DNA of 6,000 nt from UBA7803 sp041686955 (GTDB lineage Bacteria; Pseudomonadota; Gammaproteobacteria; Pseudomonadales; Azotimanducaceae): positions 1 through 6,000 of the forward strand of contig JAWLCV010000143.1 of the NCBI GenBank assembly GCA_041686955.1, read 5' to 3'. Made by a program: the position numbers and the translations under genes. The notes beneath the pieces are model-generated. The model ran no database searches. It worked only from the letters and a program-made list of their open reading frames with translations, and was not told the origin of the DNA. Positions 1 through 5,941 of the stretch are shown piece by piece (the first letter of the stretch is position 1; every line of letters starts with the position of its first letter).

Positions 1-195
1 ACCTTCTATCAGCTCGGGCTCGCGGCGGCCGCGGGCCTGTTCGTCTACCAGCACCGGCTGATTCGCGACCGTCGTCGCGAAGACTGCTTCAAGGCGTTCC
101 GCAACAATACCTGGGTGGGCTTCGCGTTCTTCGCGGGCGTGGTGCTGGAGACCGTCGCCGGTTCGGTCCCGGCGGTTGCGGGGGCACCCTTCTGA
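1..195 (+). CDS. ubiA: 4-hydroxybenzoate polyprenyltransferase, C-terminal fragment
   Basis: The last 64 codons of a gene that begins before the window; the stop is TGA at 193-195. UbiA is an integral inner-membrane enzyme that attaches a polyprenyl chain to 4-hydroxybenzoate in ubiquinone synthesis. The visible protein has a hydrophobic helix (residues about 5-16), then the segment YQHRLIRDRRREDCFKAF (residues 3 onward continue into it), then NNTWVGFAFFAGVVLE. A loop of the type Q-x-x-LIRDR-x-R-x-x-CF-x-AF-x-NN-x-WVG followed by a last membrane helix is the familiar C-terminus of proteobacterial UbiA. The prenyl-diphosphate-binding aspartate motifs lie upstream, outside the window, so activity cannot be judged. 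The stop overlaps the probable start of dctQ, suggesting co-transcription and translational coupling. The call rests on recognising this C-terminal signature. Confidence 0.87.
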   Translation, partial: TFYQLGLAAAAGLFVYQHRLIRDRRREDCFKAFRNNTWVGFAFFAGVVLETVAGSVPAVAGAPF

Positions 196-692
196 GGCTG
201 ATCGATCTCATCGACCGCTTCACCGACCGGCTGGGCCGCGCCGTGGCCTGGCTGATGCTCGGCATGGTGGGGATCACGGTGGCGGTGGTGCTGATGCGCT
301 ACCTGCTGAGCCAGGGCGCCATCGTCGCGCAGGAGTCGGTCATGTACCTGCACGCCCTGGCGTTCATGCTGGGTATCCCCTACGCCCTCAAGCACGATGC
401 CCACGTGCGGGTGGATTTGCTGTACGCCCGGCTCGGCAAGCGCGGGCGCGCCTGGATCGACTTGTCGGGCCACCTGCTGTTCCTGGTTCCGGTGGCGGTG
501 GTGATCGTTCTCTACAGCCGAAACTACGTGGCCAGCGCCTGGCGCGTCATGGAGGGGTCCACCGAAGTGGGCGGCATTCCCGGCATCTTTCTGCTCAAGA
601 CCCTCATTCCGGTGATGGCGGTCCTGCTGCTGGTGCAGGGCGCTGCGGAGATCGCGCGCTGCCTGCTGGTGATCCGGGGCCGGCGTGGCTGA
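192..692 (+). CDS. dctQ: TRAP transporter small permease subunit (DctQ family)
   Basis: Small membrane subunit of a tripartite ATP-independent periplasmic (TRAP) transporter, which pairs with DctM in the inner membrane. Four hydrophobic helices are visible (about residues 16-37, 49-66, 90-109 and 131-150), with the polar loop KHDAHVRVDLLY after helix 2, a typical DctQ feature. The start is uncertain. The first conventional start is GTG at 243 (149 residues), but this begins at the edge of helix 1 and loses the amphipathic leader MRLIDLIDRFTDRLGRA that DctQ proteins normally have. I therefore place the start at CTG 192, which overlaps the ubiA stop as CTGA and has a G-rich stretch (180-184) seven bases before it, giving 166 residues. 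CTG at 198 is another option. No ATG lies in frame between the ubiA stop and helix 1. The 3' end overlaps dctM by eight bases. Family call is firm; the start is inference. Confidence 0.88.
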   Translation: MRLIDLIDRFTDRLGRAVAWLMLGMVGITVAVVLMRYLLSQGAIVAQESVMYLHALAFMLGIPYALKHDAHVRVDLLYARLGKRGRAWIDLSGHLLFLVPVAVVIVLYSRNYVASAWRVMEGSTEVGGIPGIFLLKTLIPVMAVLLLVQGAAEIARCLLVIRGRRG

Positions 693-2073
693 GCTCTTGC
701 CCATCATCATGTTCGTGGCGGTGTTTCTGGCGTTGCTGGCCGGATACCCCGTGGCGCTCACCCTGGCCGGGGTCGCGTTGCTGTTCGCCGGCATCGGCAC
801 CGCCATGGGCGTATTCGATGCGGGCTATCTGGGATTCCTGCCGGGACGGCTGTTCGGCACGGTCACCAATCAGACTCTCATCGCCGTGCCCTTGTTCGTC
901 TTCATGGGCGTGATGCTGGAGAAGACCCGCATCGCCGAGCGGCTCCTCACCAACCTGTCTGCGCTCATGGGCCGGTTGCGCGGCGGGCTGGGCCTCGCGG
1001 TGGTGGTGGTGGGCATGCTCATGGCGGCCAGCACCGGAATCGTCGGCGCCACGGTGGTGACCATGGGTCTGATGTCGCTGCCCACCATGCTCAAGGAAGG
1101 CTACGATCCGCGGCTGGCCACGGGCACCATCTGCGCCACCGGCACCCTGGGCCAGATCGTGCCTCCCTCCATCGCCCTGGTGCTCCTCGGTGACGTGCTT
1201 TCCAACGCCTATCAGCAGGCGCAACTCAGCCAGGGCGTATTCGCGCCGGACACCGTCTCGGTAGGGGATCTGTTCGCCGGCGCCATCGCACCCGGGCTGC
1301 TGCTGGTTGCCCTGTACGCCGCCTACCTGCTCTTCGTCGCCCTGGTGGCGCCTGAGCGCGCGCCCGCTGCGCGCGGGTCCGGTGCACGGGGCGACGCCTC
1401 GGCCGCGCCGACGCTCTCGAGTCTGTGGGCCGGCCTGTTGCCGCCGCTGGTGCTCATCGTCGCCGTGCTGGGCTCCATTCTCGCAGGGCTGGCCACCCCC
1501 ACCGAAGCCGCCGGGGTGGGCGCCGCGGGCGCCCTGGTGCTCGCCCTGGGGTACCGGTCTCTATCGTGGCGAATCGTCGGCGACACCTGCGTGTCCACGT
1601 TGAAGACCACCGCGATGGTGTTCTTCATCCTCATCGGGGCATCGGTGTTCGCCCTGGTGTTTCGCGGCTTCGGCGGTGACGAGATGGTGCACGCGGCCTT
1701 CACCAGCCTGCCGGGCGGGCTGTGGGGCGCCCTGGCCGTCACCATGCTCGTGGTCTTCCTCCTGGGATTCATGCTCGACTTCATCGAGATCGTGTTCGTG
1801 GTGGTGCCCATCGTCGCCCCGGTGCTCCTGACCATGGGCGTGGACCCGGTGTGGCTGGGGGTGCTGCTGGCGGTGAACCTGCAGACGTCTTTCCTCACGC
1901 CGCCGTTCGGCTTCGCACTGTTCTACCTTCGCGGCGTGGCGCCCCCCACGGTGGCCACGGCGGACATCTACCGGGGCATCGTCCCGTTCGTTGCCCTGCA
2001 GCTCGTGTTGCTGGGGCTGGTGCTGGCGTGGCCGGTGCTCGCCACCGGTCTGCCGGACATGCTGTATCCGTAG
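685..2073 (+). CDS. dctM: TRAP transporter large permease subunit (DctM family)
   Basis: A 462-residue polytopic inner-membrane protein, the Na+-coupled transport subunit of a TRAP system. Visible family motifs are AASTGI (114-119) followed by GATVVTMGL, GTLGQIVPPSI (153-163), TPTEAAGVGA (271-280), GFMLDFIEI (361-369) and TSFLTPPFGFALFYLRGVAP (401-420). The last motif is typical of the group often labelled mannitol/chloroaromatic-compound or FcbT3-like permeases, though such substrate labels are not reliable. A polar, Ala/Arg/Gly-rich linker (about 222-247) separates the two halves of the protein. The GTG start at 685 overlaps dctQ by eight bases and gives the usual N-terminus MAELLPIIMF; ATG at 709 is a weaker alternative. 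Length is slightly above the common 425-450 residues because of the linker and periplasmic loops. The stop (TAG, 2071-2073) lies in a palindrome shared with the convergent hydratase gene. The cognate receptor is probably the dctP at 2614-3699 on the other strand. Confidence 0.95.
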   Translation: MAELLPIIMFVAVFLALLAGYPVALTLAGVALLFAGIGTAMGVFDAGYLGFLPGRLFGTVTNQTLIAVPLFVFMGVMLEKTRIAERLLTNLSALMGRLRGGLGLAVVVVGMLMAASTGIVGATVVTMGLMSLPTMLKEGYDPRLATGTICATGTLGQIVPPSIALVLLGDVLSNAYQQAQLSQGVFAPDTVSVGDLFAGAIAPGLLLVALYAAYLLFVALVAPERAPAARGSGARGDASAAPTLSSLWAGLLPPLVLIVAVLGSILAGLATPTEAAGVGAAGALVLALGYRSLSWRIVGDTCVSTLKTTAMVFFILIGASVFALVFRGFGGDEMVHAAFTSLPGGLWGALAVTMLVVFLLGFMLDFIEIVFVVVPIVAPVLLTMGVDPVWLGVLLAVNLQTSFLTPPFGFALFYLRGVAPPTVATADIYRGIVPFVALQLVLLGLVLAWPVLATGLPDMLYP

Positions 2074-2083
2074 CCGCGGCTAC
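2070..2083. repeat. 14-bp perfect palindrome holding both convergent stop codons
   Basis: GTAGCCGCGGCTAC reads the same on both strands. The plus-strand TAG at 2071-2073 ends dctM and the minus-strand TAG at 2080-2082 ends the hydratase gene. As RNA it could fold into a five-pair stem with a CGCG loop on either transcript. No T run follows on either strand, so it does not look like a standard rho-independent terminator. Confidence 0.7.
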
Positions 2084-2589
2084 TCCGGGCGCTCGCGGCC
2101 CCAGTTCGGCGCACGCTTCTGCAGGAAGGCACTGACGCCCTCGCGGTAATCGGGCTGCCGCACCATCGCCTCCAGCAGCGCCTCGGCATCGCGCACGGCG
2201 CTGCCCACGTCCCGNNNNNNNNNNNNNNNNNNNNNNNNNNNNNNNNNNNNNNNNNNNNNNNNNNNNNNNNNNNNNNNNNNNNNNNNNNNNNNNNNNNNNN
2301 NNNNNNNNNNNNNNTACCCGGGGTCGGCCAGGTCACTGGGGGTCCCCGGATCGTAGGCGCCTTTCTCCACATGGCCCTCGAGGGCCGCGGCATCGCCGCC
2401 GGCGCAGAAGGCGCGTCCGCTGCCGGTCACGATCACGATGCCCACCGCCGGGTCCGCGTCGGCACGAGCGAGGCACCATCGGTACTCGGTGTGCATGCGG
2501 CCGGTCCAGGCGTTCATGCGCTCCGGCCGATGCAGGGTGATGGTGGCGATCCCGTCGTCGACGTCGTAGCGGGTGGCTTTCTGCTCCAT
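2080..2589 (-). CDS. Enoyl-CoA hydratase/isomerase family protein, interrupted by an assembly gap
   Basis: Crotonase-superfamily enzyme acting on an acyl-CoA, probably by hydration or isomerisation of an enoyl-CoA. About 91 N-terminal residues are readable: the opening strand GIATITLHRPERMNAW (13-28), the strand VGIVIVTGSGRAFCAGGD (49-66) that supplies the first oxyanion-hole amide, and an acidic segment GAYDPGTPSDLADPG. After the gap come 44 C-terminal residues, including RDVGSAVRDAEALLEAM and DYREGVSAFLQKRAPNW, a typical crotonase C-terminus. The second oxyanion-hole glycine region and the catalytic Glu position(s) fall in the missing part, so the exact reaction cannot be assigned. Family members have about 260-300 residues, so the gap must be larger than 100 bases. 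The ATG at 2589 has a strong Shine-Dalgarno AGGGAGGT at 2593-2600. It lies 24 bases after dctP and is probably co-transcribed with it. The frame is the same on both sides of the N run, so it is more likely a gapped gene than a broken one. Confidence 0.88.
   Translation of the reverse strand: MEQKATRYDVDDGIATITLHRPERMNAWTGRMHTEYRWCLARADADPAVGIVIVTGSGRAFCAGGDAAALEGHVEKGAYDPGTPSDLADPGXXXXXXXXXXXXXXXXXXXXXXXXXXXXXXXXXXRDVGSAVRDAEALLEAMVRQPDYREGVSAFLQKRAPNWGRERPE
2215..2314. other. Assembly gap (100 N)
   Basis: Exactly 100 undetermined bases inside the hydratase gene. A round 100 is the usual placeholder for a gap of unknown size. Judged by the expected protein length, about 350-500 bases are missing, so coordinates across the gap are not true distances. 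Confidence 0.98.
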
Positions 2590-2601
2590 GAGACCTCCCT
2601 G

Positions 2602-2622
2602 GCCCGCCCCGGGTCAGCGGGC
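2602..2622 (-). repeat. GC-rich inverted repeat across the dctP stop codon
   Basis: GCCCGC at 2602-2607 pairs with GCGGGC at 2617-2622 around a nine-base loop that contains the dctP TGA stop. On the minus-strand transcript the hairpin ends just before the Shine-Dalgarno of the hydratase gene. It has no T run and is short, so it is not a convincing terminator; a role in mRNA stability or in setting the dctP/hydratase expression ratio is possible. In DNA this GC-rich, such a repeat may be chance. Confidence 0.35.
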
Positions 2623-3699
2623 GTTGATGTACGCCTGCTCGGAGATGGCGTGATACCGGCGCACGTCCTCGAGGAAGGTGGTGTAGGAGTCGTAGATGCG
2701 CTGACCGAGCTCGCTCCCCCGGGCCGACTCGGCCACTACCTCCAGGGACGCCGCCTGCAGCCGCTCGAGCACGTCGTCCGGCAGGCGCCGCAGCTTCACC
2801 CCGTGCTCCTCCACAAGGGTCTCCAGAGCGGCGGCGTTACGCGCGGTGAACTCCGCCAGCATGTCGCCGTTGATCATGCCGGCGGTGGTTTCCACCATCA
2901 TCTTCAGATCGTCGGGAAGCGAATCCCACGCGCGCTGGTTGATGATGAGCTCGGTGGTGGGGCCCGGCTCGTGCCAGCCGGGGTAATAGTAATACTCGCT
3001 CACCGTGTGCAGCCCCAGGGCCAGGTCGTTGAAGGGGCTCACCCATTCGGTGGCGTCGATCACACCCATCTGCAGCGCCGAGAACACCTCGCTGCCCGGG
3101 AGCGAGACCGGCTCGCCGCCGAGGCGCTCGAGCACTTCGCCGCCGAGCCCCGGTATGCGCATCTTCAGACCCCGAACGTCGGCAAGCGAGTTGATCTCCT
3201 TGTTGAACCAGCCCGCCATCTGCACGCCGGTGTTGCCGGCGGCCATGGGCACCAGACCGAACGGCGCGTACAGCTCCCGCCACAACTCGAGACCGCCGCC
3301 GTATTGCAGCCAGGCGTTCATCTCCTGGGCGGTCATGCCGAAGGGCACGGTGGCGAACATGGCGGCCACGGGAATCTTGCCGCGCCAGTAATAGGCGGCA
3401 CCGTGTCCCATCTCCGCGGTGCCCTGGGAGACCGCGTCGAACACCTCGAAGGCGCCCACCAGCTCGCCGGCGCCGTAGACGCGGATGTCCAGCCGGCCGT
3501 TGCTCATCACCCGCAGCCGCTCGGCCAGACGCTCCGGCGCCGTGCCCACGCCAGGGAGGTTCTTCGGCCAGGTGGTGATGAGCTTCCAGCGATAGACCCG
3601 CTGGGTATCCGACTCACCGGCACCCGCCGCGGACCGCTCCTCCCCCGGCGAGCAACCGAGCAGCAATGCCAGCGCGCAGATCCAAAGCACCCTCGTCAT
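2614..3699 (-). CDS. dctP: TRAP transporter solute-binding receptor (DctP family, TakP-like), probable lipoprotein
   Basis: A 361-residue periplasmic receptor that captures a small organic acid and delivers it to DctQM. The mature region opens with RWKLITTWPKNLPGVGTAPERLA (from residue 37). Further signatures are FDAVSQGTAEMGHGAAYYW (87-105), GNTGVQMAGWFNKEI (155-169), GLKMRIPGLGGEV (177-189), LPGSEVFSALQ (200-210), IDATEWV (214-220) and YYYYPGWHEPG (236-246). Arg181 matches the conserved arginine that anchors the ligand carboxylate in DctP proteins. Gln160, Glu218 and Trp219 sit in regions that bind a metal-linked ligand in TakP-type receptors for 2-oxo acids or lactate, so a 2-oxo or hydroxy monocarboxylate is the likeliest substrate (inference). 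The N-terminus is a short hydrophobic signal ending LLLGC-S, with Cys16 as the probable lipidation site. The ATG at 3699 follows a strong Shine-Dalgarno and lies 17 bases after the uvrD stop. The reading frame stays open upstream through uvrD, but that extension has no signal peptide or family similarity and is spurious. Confidence 0.94.
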   Translation of the reverse strand: MTRVLWICALALLLGCSPGEERSAAGAGESDTQRVYRWKLITTWPKNLPGVGTAPERLAERLRVMSNGRLDIRVYGAGELVGAFEVFDAVSQGTAEMGHGAAYYWRGKIPVAAMFATVPFGMTAQEMNAWLQYGGGLELWRELYAPFGLVPMAAGNTGVQMAGWFNKEINSLADVRGLKMRIPGLGGEVLERLGGEPVSLPGSEVFSALQMGVIDATEWVSPFNDLALGLHTVSEYYYYPGWHEPGPTTELIINQRAWDSLPDDLKMMVETTAGMINGDMLAEFTARNAAALETLVEEHGVKLRRLPDDVLERLQAASLEVVAESARGSELGQRIYDSYTTFLEDVRRYHAISEQAYINAR

Positions 3700-3705
3700 C
3701 GACGT

Positions 3706-3714
3706 CCCCTCCCT
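3706..3714 (-). promoter_or_regulatory. Ribosome binding site of dctP
   Basis: On the minus strand this reads AGGGAGGGG, six bases before the ATG at 3699, within the 17-base gap after uvrD. It fixes the dctP start against the long open extension upstream and places the lipoprotein signal at the true N-terminus. Confidence 0.75.
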
Positions 3715-3716
3715 GG

Positions 3717-5927
3717 TCAATCCAGCGGCTGCAGATTCGCGTAACCCATCATGAGCCATTTGGCCCCCACGTCCTGGAAATTCACCTGCACCCGGGCCCG
3801 GTCGCCGTGGCCCTCGCTCTGCAGCACCACGCCCTCGCCGAACTTGGCGTGCAGCACCCGCTGACCCATGCGCAGGCCCGGCACGTCCACCTCCGCGAAG
3901 GCTCCCGGGCCAGTGTCCCGGCCCCCGTTGCGGCCGCCGCCGAAGGGCCGCTGCACCGCACCGCTCATCCGCACCTCGGACACCAGCTCCCGCGGGATCT
4001 CCAGCAGAAACCGGGACGGCCGGTTGTAGCTGTCCTGGCCGTGCAGCCGCCGGGTCTCGGCGTAGGTGAGGTAGAGGAGCTGCATGGCGCGGGTGATGCC
4101 CACGTAGCACAGGCGCCGCTCTTCCTCCACCCGGCCCGGCTCTTCGGCGGACATACGGTGAGGGAACAGACCCTCCTCCATGCCGGAGAGAAACACCAGG
4201 GGAAACTCCAGCCCCTTGGCCGAGTGCAGGGTCATCATCTGCACCGCCGGGCCGGTCTGCGACTCGCGCTCGCCGGAATCGAGCGCCACCTGATCGAGAA
4301 ACTCCTGCAGCACGGACACCTCGGCCTGGTCGCTGTCCTGCAGCGGGAACGTCAGCTCGCCGGCGAACTGCCGGCAGGCGCTCACCAGTTCCTCGAGGTT
4401 CTCCTTGCGCGCCATGCCGCGCTCGCCGCGCTCCCGGGCGTGAAACTCCATGAGCCCCGAGCCCTGAATGCAGAGATCCGCCAGCTCGTGAAGGGACAGC
4501 TCCGCACCCGCTTCCGCCAGGTCGTCCACCAGCGCCAGGAAGTCCGCGAGCTTGGCGGCGGAGCGGTTCGCCAGGAGGTTCTCCGCGATGCCGATCTTCG
4601 CCGCCTGCCACAACGACACGCCGCGCTCCCGCGCGATCTGCCGCACCGCTTCCAGGCTCTTGTCGCCGATGCCGCGGGTCGGCGTGTTCACCACCCGCTC
4701 GAAGGCGGGATCGGCGTGACGATCCTGCACGAGCCGCATGTAGGCCAGCGCGTTCTTGATCTCCGCGCGCTCGAAGAATCGCAATCCGCCGTAGATCCGG
4801 TAGGGGATCTGAGCGCGCAGCATGGCTTCCTCGAGTACCCGGGATTGCGCGTTGGAGCGGTACAGCACCCCCACCTCGTCGGGGCTGCCGCCGCCGTCGA
4901 TCCAGTCCTGGACGCGTTCGGCGATGAAACGCGCCTCGTCCAGATCGTTGTACCCGGAGTACACCCGTATGGGCTCCCCTTCCTCCCCCGCGGTCCACAG
5001 CTCCTTGCCCAGCCGGTCTGCGTTGTTGCCGATCAGCGCGTTGGCCGCCTTGAGAATGGTGCCGGTGGAGCGGTAGTTCTGCTCGAGACGAATCACCTGC
5101 ACGTCGGCGAAGTCGTCCCGGAAGTGGTGGATGTTGTCGATCCGGGCGCCGCGCCAGCCGTAGATGGACTGATCGTCGTCCCCCACCGCCATGACGTGGC
5201 CGGTACGGCCGGCCAGCACCCGCAGCCACGCGTACTGAATGGTGTTGGTGTCCTGGAACTCGTCCACCAGCAGGTGGGCGAAGCGGCGCTGATAGTGGGC
5301 CAGAAGATCCGGCCGGTTGAGCCAGAGCTCGTGGCTGCGCAGCAGCAGCTCGGCGAAATCCACCAGCCCGCCCTGCTGACAGAGCTCCTCGTAGCTTTCG
5401 TAGATGCGCTTTTGAACGGTGTGGAACAGATCCTCTGCGGCGCCGGCCGGCACGTTCCGCGCCCGGCGGCCTTCGTCTTTCTGCGCGTTGATGAACCAGA
5501 CCGCCTGGCGGGCGGGCCACTTCTGCTCGTCGATGTCCAGCGCCCGCATGACGCGCTTCACCAGCCGCAGCTGATCGTCCGCATCGAGGATCTGAAAGTT
5601 CTGCGGCAGATCGGCCTCTTCCCAGTGCATGCGCAGAAGCCGGTGGGCGATACCGTGGAAGGTGCCCACCCAGAGGGTGCGCACGGAGATGTGGAGCAGC
5701 TCCTCGATGCGCGCACGCATCTCCGCCGCCGCCTTGTTGGTGAAGGTCACCGCCAGAATCCCGTGAGGCGACACCCCCTCCGCCTGAATCAGCCAGGCGA
5801 TGCGATGCACCAGAACCCGCGTCTTGCCGCTGCCGGCCCCGGCGATCACCAGGGCGTTGCCCACCGGGGCGGTCACGGCCTCGCGCTGGCGGTCGTTCAG
5901 ACCCTCCAGAATGGCGGTCACGTCCAC
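3717..5927 (-). CDS. uvrD: DNA helicase II, UvrD (superfamily 1A, 3'-5')
   Basis: ATP-driven 3'-5' helicase that removes the incised strand in nucleotide excision repair and the nicked strand in mismatch repair. At 736 residues it is close to E. coli UvrD (720). All SF1A motifs are present: Q motif LNDRQREAV (10-18), Walker A GAGSGKT (30-36, Lys35), Ia TFTNKAAAEM (61-70), II VDEFQDTN (221-228), III VGDDDQSIYGWRGA (248-261), IV LEQNYRST (281-288), NTPTRGIG (414-421), V VQMMTLHSAKGLEFPLVFL (562-580) and VI EEERRLCYVGITRAM (601-615). After a Gly/Arg-rich linker (about 660-675), the C-terminal segment RMGQRVLHAKFGEG onward (about 686-736) matches the Tudor-like domain that in E. coli contacts RNA polymerase and UvrB. 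The N-terminus MDVTAILEGLNDRQREAV aligns well with E. coli UvrD. The start is GTG at 5927 with a good Shine-Dalgarno. No LexA-type box (CTGT-N8-ACAG) is seen in the 73 upstream bases available. dctP follows closely in the same direction. Confidence 0.97.
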   Translation of the reverse strand: MDVTAILEGLNDRQREAVTAPVGNALVIAGAGSGKTRVLVHRIAWLIQAEGVSPHGILAVTFTNKAAAEMRARIEELLHISVRTLWVGTFHGIAHRLLRMHWEEADLPQNFQILDADDQLRLVKRVMRALDIDEQKWPARQAVWFINAQKDEGRRARNVPAGAAEDLFHTVQKRIYESYEELCQQGGLVDFAELLLRSHELWLNRPDLLAHYQRRFAHLLVDEFQDTNTIQYAWLRVLAGRTGHVMAVGDDDQSIYGWRGARIDNIHHFRDDFADVQVIRLEQNYRSTGTILKAANALIGNNADRLGKELWTAGEEGEPIRVYSGYNDLDEARFIAERVQDWIDGGGSPDEVGVLYRSNAQSRVLEEAMLRAQIPYRIYGGLRFFERAEIKNALAYMRLVQDRHADPAFERVVNTPTRGIGDKSLEAVRQIARERGVSLWQAAKIGIAENLLANRSAAKLADFLALVDDLAEAGAELSLHELADLCIQGSGLMEFHARERGERGMARKENLEELVSACRQFAGELTFPLQDSDQAEVSVLQEFLDQVALDSGERESQTGPAVQMMTLHSAKGLEFPLVFLSGMEEGLFPHRMSAEEPGRVEEERRLCYVGITRAMQLLYLTYAETRRLHGQDSYNRPSRFLLEIPRELVSEVRMSGAVQRPFGGGRNGGRDTGPGAFAEVDVPGLRMGQRVLHAKFGEGVVLQSEGHGDRARVQVNFQDVGAKWLMMGYANLQPLD

Positions 5928-5932
5928 GGGCC

Positions 5933-5941
5933 GATCACCTC
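5933..5941 (-). promoter_or_regulatory. Ribosome binding site of uvrD
   Basis: On the minus strand this reads GAGGTGATC, with AGGTGAT well spaced before the GTG at 5927. It supports the non-ATG start, which also matches the N-terminus of E. coli UvrD. It overlaps the stop codon of the upstream reading frame, as in translationally coupled genes. Confidence 0.7.

Noticed and set aside
45..1224. Several minus-strand and alternate plus-strand open frames over ubiA, dctQ and dctM
   Set aside because: They are rich in His, Arg, Pro and Gln, lack family motifs and lie over genes with strong membrane-protein signatures. They are typical high-GC shadows.
1340..1400. GC-rich self-complementary stretch in dctM
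   Set aside because: It encodes the Ala/Arg/Gly-rich linker of DctM; the GCGC runs follow from codon bias, and there is no evidence of a separate element.
2070..2110. Rho-independent terminator between the convergent genes
   Set aside because: The palindrome gives only a five-pair stem and neither strand has a T run after it.
2371..3744. A 457-codon plus-strand open frame across dctP and the hydratase
   Set aside because: Antisense shadow with His/Gly/Val-rich composition and no domain; both minus-strand genes have clear family motifs.
1260..4811. A 13-base direct repeat, GGTAGGGGATCTG, at 1260-1272 (dctM) and 4799-4811 (plus-strand reading over uvrD)
   Set aside because: A match of this length is expected by chance fairly often in 6 kb of biased composition, and both copies lie inside coding sequence on unrelated genes.
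3700..5520. The dctP reading frame stays open upstream for about 1.8 kb, as if dctP were the end of a 968-residue fusion
   Set aside because: The upstream part is an out-of-frame reading of uvrD, dominated by Arg, Gly and Ala. The dctP start has its own ribosome binding site and a lipoprotein signal that would be senseless inside a fusion.
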